Origin: Ustilaginoidea virens
Taxonomy: Eukaryota; Ascomycota; Sordariomycetes; Hypocreales; Clavicipitaceae
Length of the DNA: 64,000 bases
Direction: 5' to 3'
Assembly (NCBI RefSeq): GCF_000687475.1
Contig: NC_057316.1
Location: 2,046,001 to 2,110,000 of the forward strand
Shown here: positions 21,269 through 32,336 of the stretch, piece by piece
Layout of the letters: every line of letters begins with the position of its first letter
Numbering within the stretch: position 1 is the first letter of the stretch
Notes under the pieces: generated by a model
The model's input: only the letters and a program-made list of their open reading frames with translations
The model's database searches: none
What the model was told of the DNA's origin: nothing
Made by a program: the position numbers and the translations under genes

Positions 21269-22102
21269 TCACAGCTTTGACACGCCCTGCCGTGCACCGT
21301 GATCCCCCGCGACCTCGACGCCCTCCACCTCGACGCCCTCCACCTCAACCACCTGGCAGTCCTCGTCCGCCTCGCCGCTCGCAAACTGCGACACCACAAA
21401 GTCCAGCGTCGTGCCGGCCGCCCCCAGCGCCACCATGGGCGCGTGCCACGTGCCCGCGCCGTACGTCACGGCCTGCGCGTCCGTCGCGACAAAGGCCCGC
21501 AGGCGCGGCAGGTCCGGCAGCCCCCGGCCCGGCAGGCCGCCCCCCGCCGGCGGCGCCGGGAACCGCTCGTCCAGCTCGCCGGCGGGCAGGCTCGGCGCCA
21601 CCACGACCAGGTACGCCCGCGCCGAGGACCGGACGGGCGCAAAGGTCTGCGTCGTGAACGGGTGCCTCTCCAGGACGCGCAGCGGGCAGGCGGCGCGGGG
21701 CGCTCGCGCCGCGCAGACAAACAGGCTGACGACGGGGGAGGCCGCGCGGCCGGGCGCCTGGGCGTAGAGGTTGCGGACGCGGCTGGCGTGGCGGTACTGG
21801 ATGGCGGAGCCCTGGTTGGCGGCGACGGCGTTGGGGGGGAGGAGGGCCGCGGCGCCGGCCGGGGGCAGCGCGGACGGGTGCACGTCCGGTCGGGGGTTGT
21901 GGATGACGTCGCCAAAGGGGGAGAAGGCCTCTGCGGTGAGGGGGCGGGGGCGGATGCGCGAGCGATGGCGGAGCTGGATGGGGGGGAGAATGGGGGGTGG
22001 CATGACGGGGGAGGAGGCCGGAGGGTGAGGGCGACAAGGAACGGCGGCGGTGGTGGTGGTGGTGGTGGATGATGCGAGGAGGAGGAGGAGGAGGAACGCC
22101 AT
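21269..22102 (-). CDS. DAL3: Ureidoglycolate lyase (allantoin degradation)
   Basis: Single exon. The first ATG (22102) gives 277 aa with an apolar Leu/Thr-rich start; the ATG at 22003 gives 244 aa beginning MPPPILPP and is the more likely start, since the extra stretch is encoded by GGA/GGT repeats. Family blocks are RPLTAEAFSPFGDVI, ANQGSAIQYRHAS, PLRVLERHPFTTQTFAPV, AYLVVVAPSLP, LRAFVATDAQAVTYGAGTWHAPMVALG and TLDFVVSQF. The enzyme splits ureidoglycolate into glyoxylate and urea, the last step of allantoin use as a nitrogen source. No other purine-catabolism gene is next to it. The gene is extremely GC-rich. Confidence 0.9.
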   Translation of the reverse strand: MAFLLLLLLASSTTTTTTAAVPCRPHPPASSPVMPPPILPPIQLRHRSRIRPRPLTAEAFSPFGDVIHNPRPDVHPSALPPAGAAALLPPNAVAANQGSAIQYRHASRVRNLYAQAPGRAASPVVSLFVCAARAPRAACPLRVLERHPFTTQTFAPVRSSARAYLVVVAPSLPAGELDERFPAPPAGGGLPGRGLPDLPRLRAFVATDAQAVTYGAGTWHAPMVALGAAGTTLDFVVSQFASGEADEDCQVVEVEGVEVEGVEVAGDHGARQGVSKL

Positions 22103-22701
22103 GGCGGGTTGGTGTTGAGCTGCGGTGCGGGTTGCGAAAGCGGCGGCGTCCGAGGTGAAACAGTGGGAGCATCACGACGCACGGCGGACGGATTGGCTCA
22201 TCACGGCACCTGCATCGCCGGTTCTCCTTTCCTCCATCTCTACTTTACACGGCAGACGCTGCGTCACTGCTGCAGTTTCCCAACCGGCCGTCGCCCAAAC
22301 CAAACCAAACCAAACCAAACCTCGGCAGCATCACGGGCAGAAGAACCCCTTGCTCCTCAGCGTGATGGCATAGTCCTCGGACTCGTGCTTCTCCCCCCCC
22401 CCTCCCACCATTTCCAACGCCAAGCTTTGAAACCCCAAAACAGGGGAAAAAAAGAAAAGAAAAAAAAGAAATAAAAAACCGATACACGGCAAGAAGTAAC
22501 CACATCTAAACGTCTAAACGCATGCGCGCGAGTCCTGCCATTCACGGCCTGCATGCGCGCAGCCTGCACGCTGTCCCTTGTCAGCAAGAAAGGGAGATTA
22601 GCAAAACCAAGCAAAAAGAGAGAAAAAAAAAATGATACAGAGACGTTGGGCTACCCCCCAGCCGTGCGGGGGGGGGGGGGGGGGGGGCAGCGGCTGTCTG
22701 T
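22103..22701. other. Intergenic region with a poly-G run
   Basis: 5' flank of ureidoglycolate lyase and 3' flank of the DOMON gene. It includes CAAAC repeats near 22300 and 20 consecutive G at 22668-22687. No gene seen. Confidence 0.5.
22668..22687. repeat. Poly-G run (20 nt)
   Basis: Read directly, 14 bases from the stop codon of the DOMON-cytochrome b561 gene, in its 3' UTR. Confidence 0.95.
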
Positions 22702-24680
22702 CTACGTAAACTCCCTGGGCTTCTGAGCACTCCCCAGCTGGGGCTCGTCCTCGTAGTCCTTGTCGCCGCCGCTCCTCCACGGCGAGTTGCCAGGCGACGA
22801 TGACGATGACGGTGCCGCAGGCTGTAGGCCGACGTGTTGCGAGGCCGACTCGTACCCCGGCGGAGCGTCGCCGGCGCCGTAGCCGCTCGTGCCCGCCTGC
22901 TGCCGCCACGGCGGAGGCTGCTGCGTGCCCAGGGGCTGGAACTGCCGCTTTCGATCGAAAAACCTGGTTCGGTTGTACATGAAGAACAGGGCGACGGCGC
23001 AGACAAGAACGAGCAGGCCCGCGAGGGCGACGGCGTATCTTTGGTTTCGGGCAAAGGAAAACCCGCTGAGGGAAGAAGACGCGCAGGCGCGCCAAAAAAC
23101 CAGTCAGTTTAAAGAATGCGAAGAAAAAAAAAAACAGCTCGAGGAAAGCACGATTTCAGTAAGGGGAAGGGCCGTACAAGAAGGAGTTGAGGACGGCGAG
23201 GAGCAGGATCAGCCGGCCGAGCCACAGGTGGATTCTGCCAAAACGGGTGGGAGCGCGTGTCTTCTGGTACTCCAGGTGGTGCTTGACGCCCAAGGCGACC
23301 TGGGCGAGAACAAAGGCCACGACGATGTAGCCAATGATCTGGTGGTAGTGCTTGAAACCCCGAGACTGCTTCCCGTTAGCGACATGCACGCCGGGCGTTG
23401 GACGGCCGCTCGGCCCCCTTCAGCCTTGGGTGTGGGCTCGCGGCAGCTCACCCTGTTATAATGGAAGCTGGTCAAGACGCCCAGGGCCAGACCGGACAGC
23501 ACGCCCAGGGTGGCAAACAGCTGGTTCACGGCATGCCACTTGGCCCAGCCGCAGGCGCGCAGCAAAAAGACGCCAAAGTTCATCATGCCGACGATGAAGA
23601 AGATCATAAAGGTGCCGTGCAGGGTGGCCTTGTAGTCGGACCGGCGGCGGCGGTACCACACGAGGGCGGTGGACTCGTTCTGCGAGTCGCGGTCCAGGAC
23701 GGGGGCGTCGGCGGCGCCCTGGGTCCTGCCCATGTCGATGGTGAAGACGCCGTACTCGCCGTGGAACTTGAGGGGCGCGTTGCGGTCGTTGCTGCGCAGC
23801 GGCTCGGCCGGGCCGACGGCGAAGATGCCGTTCTGGTTCGGGGACGAGACGTCGAGCCAGCCGCCGTTGGTGTTGCCCTTGTTCCAGGAGCGGCAGTGCG
23901 AGGTGCACATGGCGGTGAAGATCATGTGGTCGTCGACGACGCCCGTGTTGTTGGGGATGACGGTGTACTCCATCTCGTCCCAGTAGGTGGGCTCGGTGTT
24001 GTCGTAGGCCAGGCGCGGCGAGAAGGTGACGCTGGCGCCGTCCTCGCCCTGGTAGATGATGAGGTACAGCGCGCCCTTCATGTCGTTGCTGCCCAGGCCG
24101 ACGGCGCCCCACGAGTACCGGTTGGGCACGCGGATGCTGAAGAAGGTGGCCTCGGGGTACTGGTGGTCCGGCGTCTGGGGCACCGTGAAGGCGAAGGCGA
24201 CGTGGTTGTCGGGCGAGATGAAGGTCGACTGTCCGGGGGGGTTGGCGTCGTCGGCGCCGACGGCCGCCGGGCCTGGCTGCGGCGTCAGCATCCGTAAAGC
24301 ATCCCGCTCAGCATCCCGTACAGCATCCCGTTCAGCAGTTCAGCATCCCGTTCAGCAGTTCAGCATCCCGTTCAGCAGTTCAGCATCCCGTTCAGCATCC
24401 CGTACAGCATCCCGTTCAGCAGTTCAGCATCCCGTTCAGCATCTCGTCCACTTGTTGATCCGGTTCGTGTGTGGTTCGCCTTCATTTGCAATCTCCCGCC
24501 GACGCAAGGGGGCCGCCGCACCGGGCCTTTGCGTGACCAACGTCGCCGAGTCGGCGGCCGCCCCATGAAATCGAGTAGGGGAGGCAGACATCAAGGCCTG
24601 GCACAAAGGGGGGGGGAAAAGGCCAGCTTTTGCGTACCTGTGACGGCCAGGGCCGCGGCCGCACGCCAGAGAAATCGCGG
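22702..24680 (-). CDS. DOMON plus cytochrome b561 membrane protein (CDH-like cytochrome domain)
   Basis: Secure exons: about 24291-23452, 23365-23178 and 23065-22702 (463 codons). The introns show GTGAGC/AAGCAG with a gctaac branch site and GTACGG/CTCAG. A first exon probably starts at 24675 (MLPRFLWRAAAALAVTG, signal-peptide-like), but its donor phase does not join the next exon cleanly because the acceptor region is filled by a tandem repeat. The DOMON/cellobiose-dehydrogenase-type cytochrome domain includes FAFTVPQTPDHQ, WGAVGLGSNDMKGALYLIIY and TSHCRSWNKGN. The b561 part has about five membrane spans with His residues (ATLHGTFMIFFIVGMM, KWHAVNQLF, KHYHQIIGYIVVAFVLAQ, GRIHLWLGRLILLL). A cytosolic Pro/Ser-rich tail follows. 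The family moves electrons across membranes, for example for metal reduction. Confidence 0.85.
24300..24445. repeat. Tandem repeat of agcatcccgttc / agcagttc units
   Basis: Imperfect repeats of agcatcccgttc and agcagttc, at least eight copies. The array lies where the first intron and its acceptor of the DOMON gene should be. Confidence 0.93.
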
Positions 24681-25602
24681 CAGCATGCTCAAAGGGACCT
24701 TTTTTTCCTTCCCTGTGTTTCGAGACAATCGGCGAGCAAGTTTGTCGGTTGTCGGTTGTCGGGGGGCAGCTGGGTGCTGGGTGCTGGGTGCTGGTCGCTG
24801 CTGCGAGGTTGGAGGAAGGGCAAACCAGACAAGACCGGGGGAGGGGGGGGGGGGGGGGGCGGGTTCTCACGGCGGCCCCAGCCAGGCTCTGGCGCCATGC
24901 CCTGAATTGGCTTGGGCGCGTGGCGCGTCTCGTGGCTATTTTCGGGTGGCCAAGGCCAAGGAGGGCGCCCGCCCAGCCCTCAACAACAAGAGGTTAGCCT
25001 AGCCGCACGTGTTTCATGTCGACGATGACATAACCAGCCAGCGGCAGACGGCGGCAGACACAGGCCGGACGACGCTGTGATGGGCTGGCTGGCTGGCTGG
25101 CTGGCTGCCCGCCCTGCCTGCCTGCCTGTCAAGTGGGTCCGGTCCGCATCGTCGTGCGCCGTCATGCACCCCGTCCTGCAAGAACCAGGCGCCAGAACGA
25201 GAACGCCAGCCTGGCAGCTTATTAGGGATGCGGCAATGGGTTGGAATGCGGACTCGCGGCTTCTGAGCTGTCGCCGCCTTCTTCCCGGAATCATCAATGT
25301 GTGCCATTCCGCCCCCTCCTGAGCCCCGTCACCTTTCGCCCAATGCCTCGGATCAACACCTCCGTCCGACCTTGTTCCCCCAAGCAAGCTTCACCAACGG
25401 GACTCATGAAGAGAACCGCCCAAGCCTGCCTGCACTGTGCTGCACAGCGTCATGGCGCTTGCGTGAGCGTAACCGGCCTGCGGTGGTGACTGCTGTTGCC
25501 CGAGCACCACCAAGGCCCTTGACGACCTCAAACGTCGTCGACATCAAAGTCACTTACCATCAATGCATTCCAACCCCCCAACGCAACCGTCACCCCCTGC
25601 GC
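24681..25602. other. Intergenic region between the DOMON and PI-PLC genes
   Basis: Contains a poly-G run at 24843-24859 and a (GGCT)n/(GCCT)n stretch at 25082-25128. No gene seen. Confidence 0.5.
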
Positions 25603-26686
25603 TCACGCCAGTCCGTTGAATTTCAACTGCGCCTGTTGAGCCTCGCCGACGTTGATGTAGTCGAGCTGCACGCCCGCAAGTCAGCACCCAACCTAGTCTC
25701 GTCTCACTCCCAACTGTCGACTGTCGACTGTGAATCCCCCCCCCGGATAAAACGCACCAGAATGACGTTGGGCCGAGGCTTGCCCTGGCTCTCGCACAAA
25801 ACGACCTGCTTGGTGATGGAATCCAGCGAGTTGGTCGTCTTGGCATTCACCTGATCGGGAAACACGATGCCGCCAATCCTAACGTTGAGCATGTGGTTCA
25901 CGATGCCCATCAGGCGCTGAGGATCCCCCCAAAAGGGCCGATCCACGCTGCACGTGGGGAACATCTTGTCCGTCACGCCGTACGGTGTTTCCCAGAAATA
26001 GTCAAACTCGCTGATGAGATAGTCGACCTCGGTTTGGTCCGTGAAGTAGTCTTTGCCTCCCCCCGCCCGAATCCCCCCGTTAGTTGCCTTGAATGGACAC
26101 GGCATGATTTTGTTGATTGGAGAGGGCAGCACATGACGGCACGACGTACCCATAAAGACCACGAGCCGCGTCTGGGCATCAATCAGCTCCCGCAGAGTCG
26201 GCCATTGCCGCCGGGACAGCACGCCGCGCGGGCGAAACGCGTACCGCTTCAGACCCGTCCGCCCAAAGACGTCGTCGAACCGCCCGACGGGGATGGCGTC
26301 CTCGTTTGTGAGCAAGAGAGTCACCACGTCGCCGGGGTGGCCGTCCATCCAGGCGGCAATCTCGCCCAGGTAGCGCGCCAGCGGTCCCGAGTCCAGCTCC
26401 CAGCAGTACGTGTGGCACATCTCGATGGTGCCCCCCTTGTCGTGCGTCTGCGCCTGCAGGAAGCGCACGCCCAGGTTCAGCTGGTCCGTGACGGAGACGT
26501 ACTGGTTGTGCGTGGGAGTCGGGCCTACGAACGCGCTGTTGTGGCTGCCGACAAACGTGACGTCCGAGTATCGCTTGCCGCAGAGCTCGCCGTGGCCGTT
26601 GCACGCGGCCAGCGATGAGGCGGCGAGGGGCAAGGCTCGCCAGAGCTTCTTCTTCTTTTTTTTTTTTTTTTTTTTTTTGCGCCCAT
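25603..26686 (-). CDS. Secreted PI-PLC X-domain (phosphodiesterase TIM barrel) protein
   Basis: Exons: about 26648-26150, 26056-25758 and 25665-25603 (286 codons from Lys before LWRAL). The introns of 93 and 92 nt have GTACGT/GGGAG with a ctaac branch site and GTGCGT/TGCAG. The X-domain is clear: YSDVTFVGSHNSAFVG (first catalytic His), QLNLGVRFLQAQTHDKGG, EMCHTYCW (second His), GDVVTLLLTNEDA, TRLVVFMGKDYFTD, EFDYFWETPYGVTD and NVILLDYINVGEAQQAQ. LPLAASSLAAC is the end of a signal peptide. The start is unclear: an ATG at 26684-26686 is followed by a 23-A run (sense strand) and is off frame by one base. Fungal proteins of this type are secreted; they lack the C2 and PH domains of eukaryotic PLC and their lipid substrate is not established. 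Confidence 0.85.
26656..26678. repeat. Poly-T run (23 nt) at the 5' end of the PI-PLC gene
   Basis: Read directly. On the coding strand it is a poly-A run between a possible ATG and the hydrophobic core of the signal peptide. Confidence 0.95.
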
Positions 26687-29093
26687 GGAGCAAGCAAAAA
26701 CGGGGTCAACGGGGGTCAATAAGGGGAGGGGTTTTTTTCGTATGCGTGCCGTTGGTTATCTTGGGGCATGCGGCTCTGGCTTCCGGGGGTTACAAACGGG
26801 AGCGGGTGCTGGCCGGGGATGGGACTCACCGAAGCCCATGGGACGGCGGGCCGCCATTCGCGGCCGAGCACGGCTTGGACGGCGAGCCTGCATGCTTCTC
26901 CCACGGCGGTCTGTAGATGGGCCAGCCCATCGATGCGATCCATGGCCCATGTGCGAGGCTAGTCGTGGTCCGGGGACGGGGGCAGCTTAACCCAGGGAGG
27001 AATGGGTTATTTGGCCAGATGACGATGACAAGCCGCGCGGGGGGAAGGGGGGGGAGGAAGCGGCCGACCAAGCTTTGTCGGGGGTTAAAACGACAAACCC
27101 GTGGGAAATGTGTCTGACGCACACGAGTCAAAGCAGCACCAGACACCAGCCGTCCAGTCGTGTCCGCTCCGGGTGGCTTGTTCCATGAGTCGATGACTCC
27201 AGAGTCCAGCGAGGGCAAATCTCAAGTCGCTGCAAAGACTGGCATCCTGGGTTGGGGGTGGGGTCCCGCCCCATCCCCACAAAAGACGGCAACGCGCTGG
27301 CAGCTGGCCAGGTACAGGTACACACGCACACACACACACACACCCATTACTAGGTACATATGACATTAAGCAAACTCGACGTCAGCAACTCGGCATCAGC
27401 AACTCGGCATCAACATTCAACCTGGTTGATGGCTGCAACAGCATGGAAAATTGGATCCGAGCTGCTTGTCGTGATAGTTCGAGGACAAGCCGGTGCTGCA
27501 TACGGCTCGCATGGCTGCAAGTGTGTCCAACAGGCAAGTCCGCGCTCCGCATGTACTTCCTCATGTCGATATATACATGTATCTTGTATTGGGTACCTTG
27601 AGGCTTCAGGTTAGCTGTCAGGCCTGCCAGCTGCCAGTGGTCCATCTTATTCGCACACCGAAATGCTTGCAGCCGCGCCAGTCCGCCAGTCCGTCCAGAA
27701 CTTGTGAGCTTGCTCTGGGCAAACCCGTCGACAGTCTGCACGTCCTTGTCCCGTTGCAAAGACGATAGACGCATATCGCCGTTCGATCAACGAGCTCGCC
27801 AAGTTACAATGCGAATGCTGGAATCTAAAGGCACAAGCCGGCCGTCTTGATGAACCGGCGTTGACGAGAGATTGTACTGCACTCTGGCGTGAAAAAGGGC
27901 ATGTGGAATGACAAAATGCTAAAATAACCCATATCGTAATATCGAGTAATAAATATCTAGTACAAGGGGGGGGGGGGGTGGGGGTTTCATGTGCGTCCAC
28001 TTGCCCAGCCGGTCTACTCGGCGTCGCTGCGCCGGAGCGAAGCCCGGAACCCAGAGTCCGTGACCCCAAACTCCGGCTGGGAGGGGCCATGCTCGTGATG
28101 CCTCCAGCCGGCCTGCCTGCCTGCCTGCCTCCCTGCCCTTGAGGAGGTTCAAATACCCGCACCCCCGCACCGACGGCTGTGCCACCATTCACGCCCCCCC
28201 GCAGCAGCAGCCATGTGCGGCTCGTCCTTGCTGCCACGCCGCTCGTCTCGCCTGGCGGAAGCCGTCTTTCGACTCCGCGATCCTGCGTGGCAAACGGTGG
28301 CTGCGCGTCGCCGGTTCTCACGGGGGCAAAGGCGCGCGGAAACGCCTCTGCGATTCAGCGCCGCATGCCAGAACCTATCAAGTTAAGCATGGCAAAATGC
28401 CCGAAAGCCGAGGCCTATGACCTGGGGACGTTGTCTGTTCCCGTCACCCCCCGGCCGGGGAACCGGTGAACCCGCATCACGCTTCCCGGCACAGATGACG
28501 TTCGCTCAAAGAATCAACCCGGCTTTCTCGAATGTCCGTCCCCACATGAGCTTCTTTGTCACTTTCGGTGCCTTCTCATCTACCCGCCAGCTTCAGTCGC
28601 CGTCTCAGGAGAACCCGTGGAGATCTTCAACAGCCCTCTTTTACCTCTCGGGCCATTCAAACCAAGAGTCGCGCACACGGTGTTGTTCGGTTTGCATCAA
28701 CCACCTGCTCTTGCTGCTGAAGCCTTGTCGTGTCGTGGCCAAGCTGGCATTCAGTGCCGTTCCCTGCAAGTGTCATTGAGCGCTGCTTTCTTCGTAAAGT
28801 TACAGGTCGGTAGTCAAGCCACGCTTTCGCCGCTGTCGGGGCCGCCAGTAAGAATGCCCGGCGAATAATCCAGGAGAGGTGTGAAATATAAAAACGGAAA
28901 AAAAAAAAAAAAGGGTACGGCTGTACCTTGACGACGCTACCCTCCTCCTGATACCAAAGTACGGTATATCAATGACGCTGGATTCTGAGCGGCGACTGAA
29001 AAAACGCCGTTTTGTCCTTGCGAGTTGGGTCCCCGTCAGAGTCTGTCGTCGCAGTAGTCTGAGCCATTCCCCCATCCATTTCAGTTGTCACCA
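26687..29093. other. Gene-poor intergenic region of 2.4 kb
   Basis: Upstream of the PI-PLC gene and downstream of the PXA gene. It contains a CA repeat at about 27323-27342, a G run near 27966 and GCCT repeats near 28110-28130. Open frames have no family features. An unrecognised first exon of the PI-PLC gene may lie in its first few hundred bases. Confidence 0.45.
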
Positions 29094-32000
29094 TCATGAA
29101 TGCGTCACTATCCTCACGGCTTGCAGGATCAGGCCGAATATCAACCCCCTGGCCACTTCCTCAATCTGCAGGCAGTCAAACACCCTGCCGAGCGCCTCTC
29201 CGGTTGCCGCCTGGCCCATGACGCCCAGCAACGCAGCCGGCACTCCGCTTTGGATCAGGAGCTTGCGCGCCTTGACTGCCAGCTTCTCCTTTTCTTCTGC
29301 AGTCAGCTCTGCCGGCCACGTAGCCCTCTCTTGTTCGGTCGGCATCGTGCACTCCCTGAGCCTGCGTATCTTTGCCGCAATACCCGCGTCCGACGTGTTT
29401 GCATCGAGGACGGACGATTGAATCAGAGATTGCACCGTGAGGAGTGACGGGTTGCCTGGTCTCAGGAGAAACGACTTGGCCGCGGCGAGGAGTGTGCGAC
29501 GAATGTTCCAGGCCGACGAGAGGGTGTACATTTCGTTGATGACGGCAAAGAGGAGCTCGACGGCGACCCGAGTCTCTTGCTCCGATATTTGCGAGTACTG
29601 CTTGGCAGGCTTGTTGGGGACGTACTTTTTGCCGCCGTTGGCCACCGGCAGCGACGACGCACTGCCGCCGTTTGAGGTGCCACGTGCTGTCTGGTAGCTG
29701 TCATCCTGCCGAGACTGCATGTCATCGCCGTTGGCGGATTCGCAGTCACTTGGCGTGTCATCTGGCGGCGGAGGCAACCTGGTCAAGTCCAGACTGACCG
29801 TCGATGGCGATCGAAAGGCAGCCAAGCTGGATGCCCTGCTGTGCTCCCTACTCGCTCGGAAACTCGTGGGTGATGATCCAGGCTCGGCTTGCTCCGCACC
29901 GCAGCCAGCTCTCCCCCGCTCGCCTTCTGGTTCAGCTTGAGATTGACAGCTGGGCCTCCTCGACATGGGGGCCATCTTGCCGGGCTGGGTCGAGATGATG
30001 GACGAGCGCTGACTGTCTATGCTGGCTCGATCAGACCTGGCTGGCGACCGTGTCATGTCGGCCCTTGGCGGCGCCGATATGGAGAGCCTGTTGGCAGAAT
30101 GAGCCAGGTCGACCGACTGGCTGGTCGACTTCCTAGTCAGCCCAGCAATGTTGCCAAAGACTCCGCTGACGCCGCCAACAAGCGTTTTGCCCCCTTCCAC
30201 TGCGCCTTTGGGGGCGGTGGTGAGGACGTCCAGCATGTTTTTCCCCACCGTTTCCCAGCCAAACTTCTTCGAGCTGCCGTGCGAGTGGCCTTGAGATTTC
30301 TCGAGAAAGCGCCTCATGCCCTCGCTTTCCGCGAGGGACTGGTACCAACACGCGTCCCGCAGATATCGCTCGAGCTCTCCGCGAAGCGACTCTCTTGTGT
30401 GGATTTTCCAAGCAGGGAGCGCCTTGTGGAGCTCCGTAAACGCGATGGCGCCCGAAATGGCTGCGATTCTTCTCAGAATCTCATGCAAGGTTTCGAAGTC
30501 AGAGTAGCGTCGAACAATCATCCACCCGGTGTGCGCAGACGACGAGGGCTCGACCTGAATGAGGTAATCCCAGTTGGGCTTCGTCCGAATCTTGCTGCTG
30601 TCGCTGGTGGAGTCATCGTGTATCGTAAACGAAGCGTTGTGGAGGGCCAGGGCAGCCTTCCTAGGCCCTTCCTCGTCCGCGCCTTCGGCCTGGCCAGCGG
30701 GGACAGCTTGGTCGAATGTCGTGAATTGCCGACTGCCAGTTTCATGGGGTGATGATTGTTGACTGGGGGACGAGTCGAGCGTGGAGGCCCGTGTTGACTC
30801 AGAGGTATTCTCCGGTCCGCTTGACGAGGAGAGTCCGTGTGGAGAGGCGCAACTCGGAGAAGACGCGTCATTGGTCGGTAATGTTGCGGCTGTTGTTGCG
30901 GCTCCTTGGGGAACGTTGGGGGAATCTCTAGACTGTTGTTTCCTCGACTCCGAAACCGCATCCAAGCCCTGCTTGGACCGTGCTGATGGGTTGGCACCAA
31001 CGGCGGCGCAGCTGCGCTGCTGACCTGGGCCGTCGCTGCAAACCGCTCCACTCCCTCTCTTCATGTCTCCCATGGCTTCTTCCAACTCCTCATCCGCCCT
31101 GCTCAGTTTCTTCCTATGGCCGAGCGATTCTCTCCGCCGCGAACGGTCCAGTTCCAAGCTTGAACGCGCCGCCACAGGTTTCGCAATGCCAATATTGCCT
31201 ACATTTCCATCGATATCCGCAAACAGGTTGTACGCATTGTCACGCCCGGTTTGCATCCCCTCGTCAATGGCTTGGCTCAGGTCTGGCTCGCCAGCCTCGA
31301 GCAGATATATGATCCAGCCGTTGATCCACTCGGCCTTGCTGCAGGTTTGAAGCGTCGTCTCGAGGACGGAGTTTGCCAGGACCTCTCGCAAAAGTATGCG
31401 GGCTGGGTCGCAGTTTTGCGAGCCCTGATCGAGGAACCCCAGCAGTTCCTCGGCCACCATTCTAAACTTGGCAGCCTGCTGCTTCTGGTTGAGCAGGTTG
31501 GCAAGTCGGGAATCGGGATTCGATGACAAGTAGTTGTACACGGCATCGGCAGCAGTCATGTTGGACTCGGGGGTGCCATCTGCGAATGCCGCCGCGAGCT
31601 CCGACAGCAACGCAATGAGAATGGAGGAGCCATTGGTGAGCAGATCCAAGAAGGCGTCGGCTGGTCGTTTGCGTGACAGGCGGTTCGAGATGGAGAGAAT
31701 GTACGAGTTGAGCGTTTTCCGACACGCCAGAGGGAACGAATGGTCGCCCGGTATTATGGGACTGTACCAGCATTTCACATAGTCTCGCACGACAGCATCC
31801 ACAAGTCCAGTCAGGGCGTCTCGAGTGTCGGGTCGAAAGTCATCAAGGGTTTTGAACACGGGTTCCCCCTCGTCTGCTTTCCCGACCTCCCCAGCCCTGG
31901 TGTCTTTCAGAAGCAGCAGCACTCTGTCGAGCACCTCGGCTCCTTGCTCCCCACGCACAGTCTGCGCGATGGCAGGATTTCTAGCTTCCAGGGAGATGAA

Positions 32001-32336
32001 AACGAGGACACCGCCGACGGCACCAATCAAAAGAAGCCCCAGCCTTCCCAAAGCAGCATATATCGCAGCCGAGAGGCCGACTGCAATGCCTCCCAGGGTG
32101 GTCGGTGTCGCCTCGGAGATGAATTGGAGAACCTTGGCCGCGATTGCAGAAGTCCCAGACGTCCCCGGCTGGAGGCCGGACGACGATTCGGCCGCGCCGT
32201 TCCCGGAAGCAGGTTCTGTCGGCAAGGTTTGGTCACCGTCGGTCGATGGTTGGGCACTTGAATTTTCGGCAGGCTCGATCTTCGGCTCGAGAGGGCCGGC
32301 CGGCTGTGTTGCATAGGGTGTATTGGTTGAAGCCAT
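29094..32336 (-). CDS. PXA-PX-nexin C domain sorting nexin (Mdm1/SNX13-type)
   Basis: Single exon, 1080 aa. A disordered acidic start is followed by a membrane hairpin at about residues 75-115 (TLGGIAVGLSAAIYAALG, LGLLLIGAVGGVLVFISLEA). The PXA domain is at about 170-360 (LVDAVVRDYVKCWYSPI, FPLACRKTLNSYILSI, FLDLLTNGSSILIALLSE, ARILLREVLANSVLETTL, NGWIIYLLEAGEPDL). A long Ser-rich linker follows, then a PX domain at about 585-690 (WDYLIQVEP, IVRRYSDFETLHEILRRI, LPAWKIHTRESLRGELERYL). A second linker leads to the nexin C domain at about 940-1075. Members such as yeast Mdm1 sit in the ER and contact vacuoles, endosomes or lipid droplets through the PX domain. Unlike Mdm1, I see no RGS domain. 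The role here is inferred from the layout. Confidence 0.9.
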   Translation of the reverse strand: MASTNTPYATQPAGPLEPKIEPAENSSAQPSTDGDQTLPTEPASGNGAAESSSGLQPGTSGTSAIAAKVLQFISEATPTTLGGIAVGLSAAIYAALGRLGLLLIGAVGGVLVFISLEARNPAIAQTVRGEQGAEVLDRVLLLLKDTRAGEVGKADEGEPVFKTLDDFRPDTRDALTGLVDAVVRDYVKCWYSPIIPGDHSFPLACRKTLNSYILSISNRLSRKRPADAFLDLLTNGSSILIALLSELAAAFADGTPESNMTAADAVYNYLSSNPDSRLANLLNQKQQAAKFRMVAEELLGFLDQGSQNCDPARILLREVLANSVLETTLQTCSKAEWINGWIIYLLEAGEPDLSQAIDEGMQTGRDNAYNLFADIDGNVGNIGIAKPVAARSSLELDRSRRRESLGHRKKLSRADEELEEAMGDMKRGSGAVCSDGPGQQRSCAAVGANPSARSKQGLDAVSESRKQQSRDSPNVPQGAATTAATLPTNDASSPSCASPHGLSSSSGPENTSESTRASTLDSSPSQQSSPHETGSRQFTTFDQAVPAGQAEGADEEGPRKAALALHNASFTIHDDSTSDSSKIRTKPNWDYLIQVEPSSSAHTGWMIVRRYSDFETLHEILRRIAAISGAIAFTELHKALPAWKIHTRESLRGELERYLRDACWYQSLAESEGMRRFLEKSQGHSHGSSKKFGWETVGKNMLDVLTTAPKGAVEGGKTLVGGVSGVFGNIAGLTRKSTSQSVDLAHSANRLSISAPPRADMTRSPARSDRASIDSQRSSIISTQPGKMAPMSRRPSCQSQAEPEGERGRAGCGAEQAEPGSSPTSFRASREHSRASSLAAFRSPSTVSLDLTRLPPPPDDTPSDCESANGDDMQSRQDDSYQTARGTSNGGSASSLPVANGGKKYVPNKPAKQYSQISEQETRVAVELLFAVINEMYTLSSAWNIRRTLLAAAKSFLLRPGNPSLLTVQSLIQSSVLDANTSDAGIAAKIRRLRECTMPTEQERATWPAELTAEEKEKLAVKARKLLIQSGVPAALLGVMGQAATGEALGRVFDCLQIEEVARGLIFGLILQAVRIVTHS

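Noticed and set aside
23398..24297. 299-codon plus-strand frame over the DOMON gene
   Set aside because: Its Gly/Val/Arg/Asp-rich text is typical of antisense GC-rich coding DNA; the minus strand holds the real domains.
28496..28779. Plus-strand frame MTFAQRINPAFSN
   Set aside because: No family match and no support from composition or neighbours.
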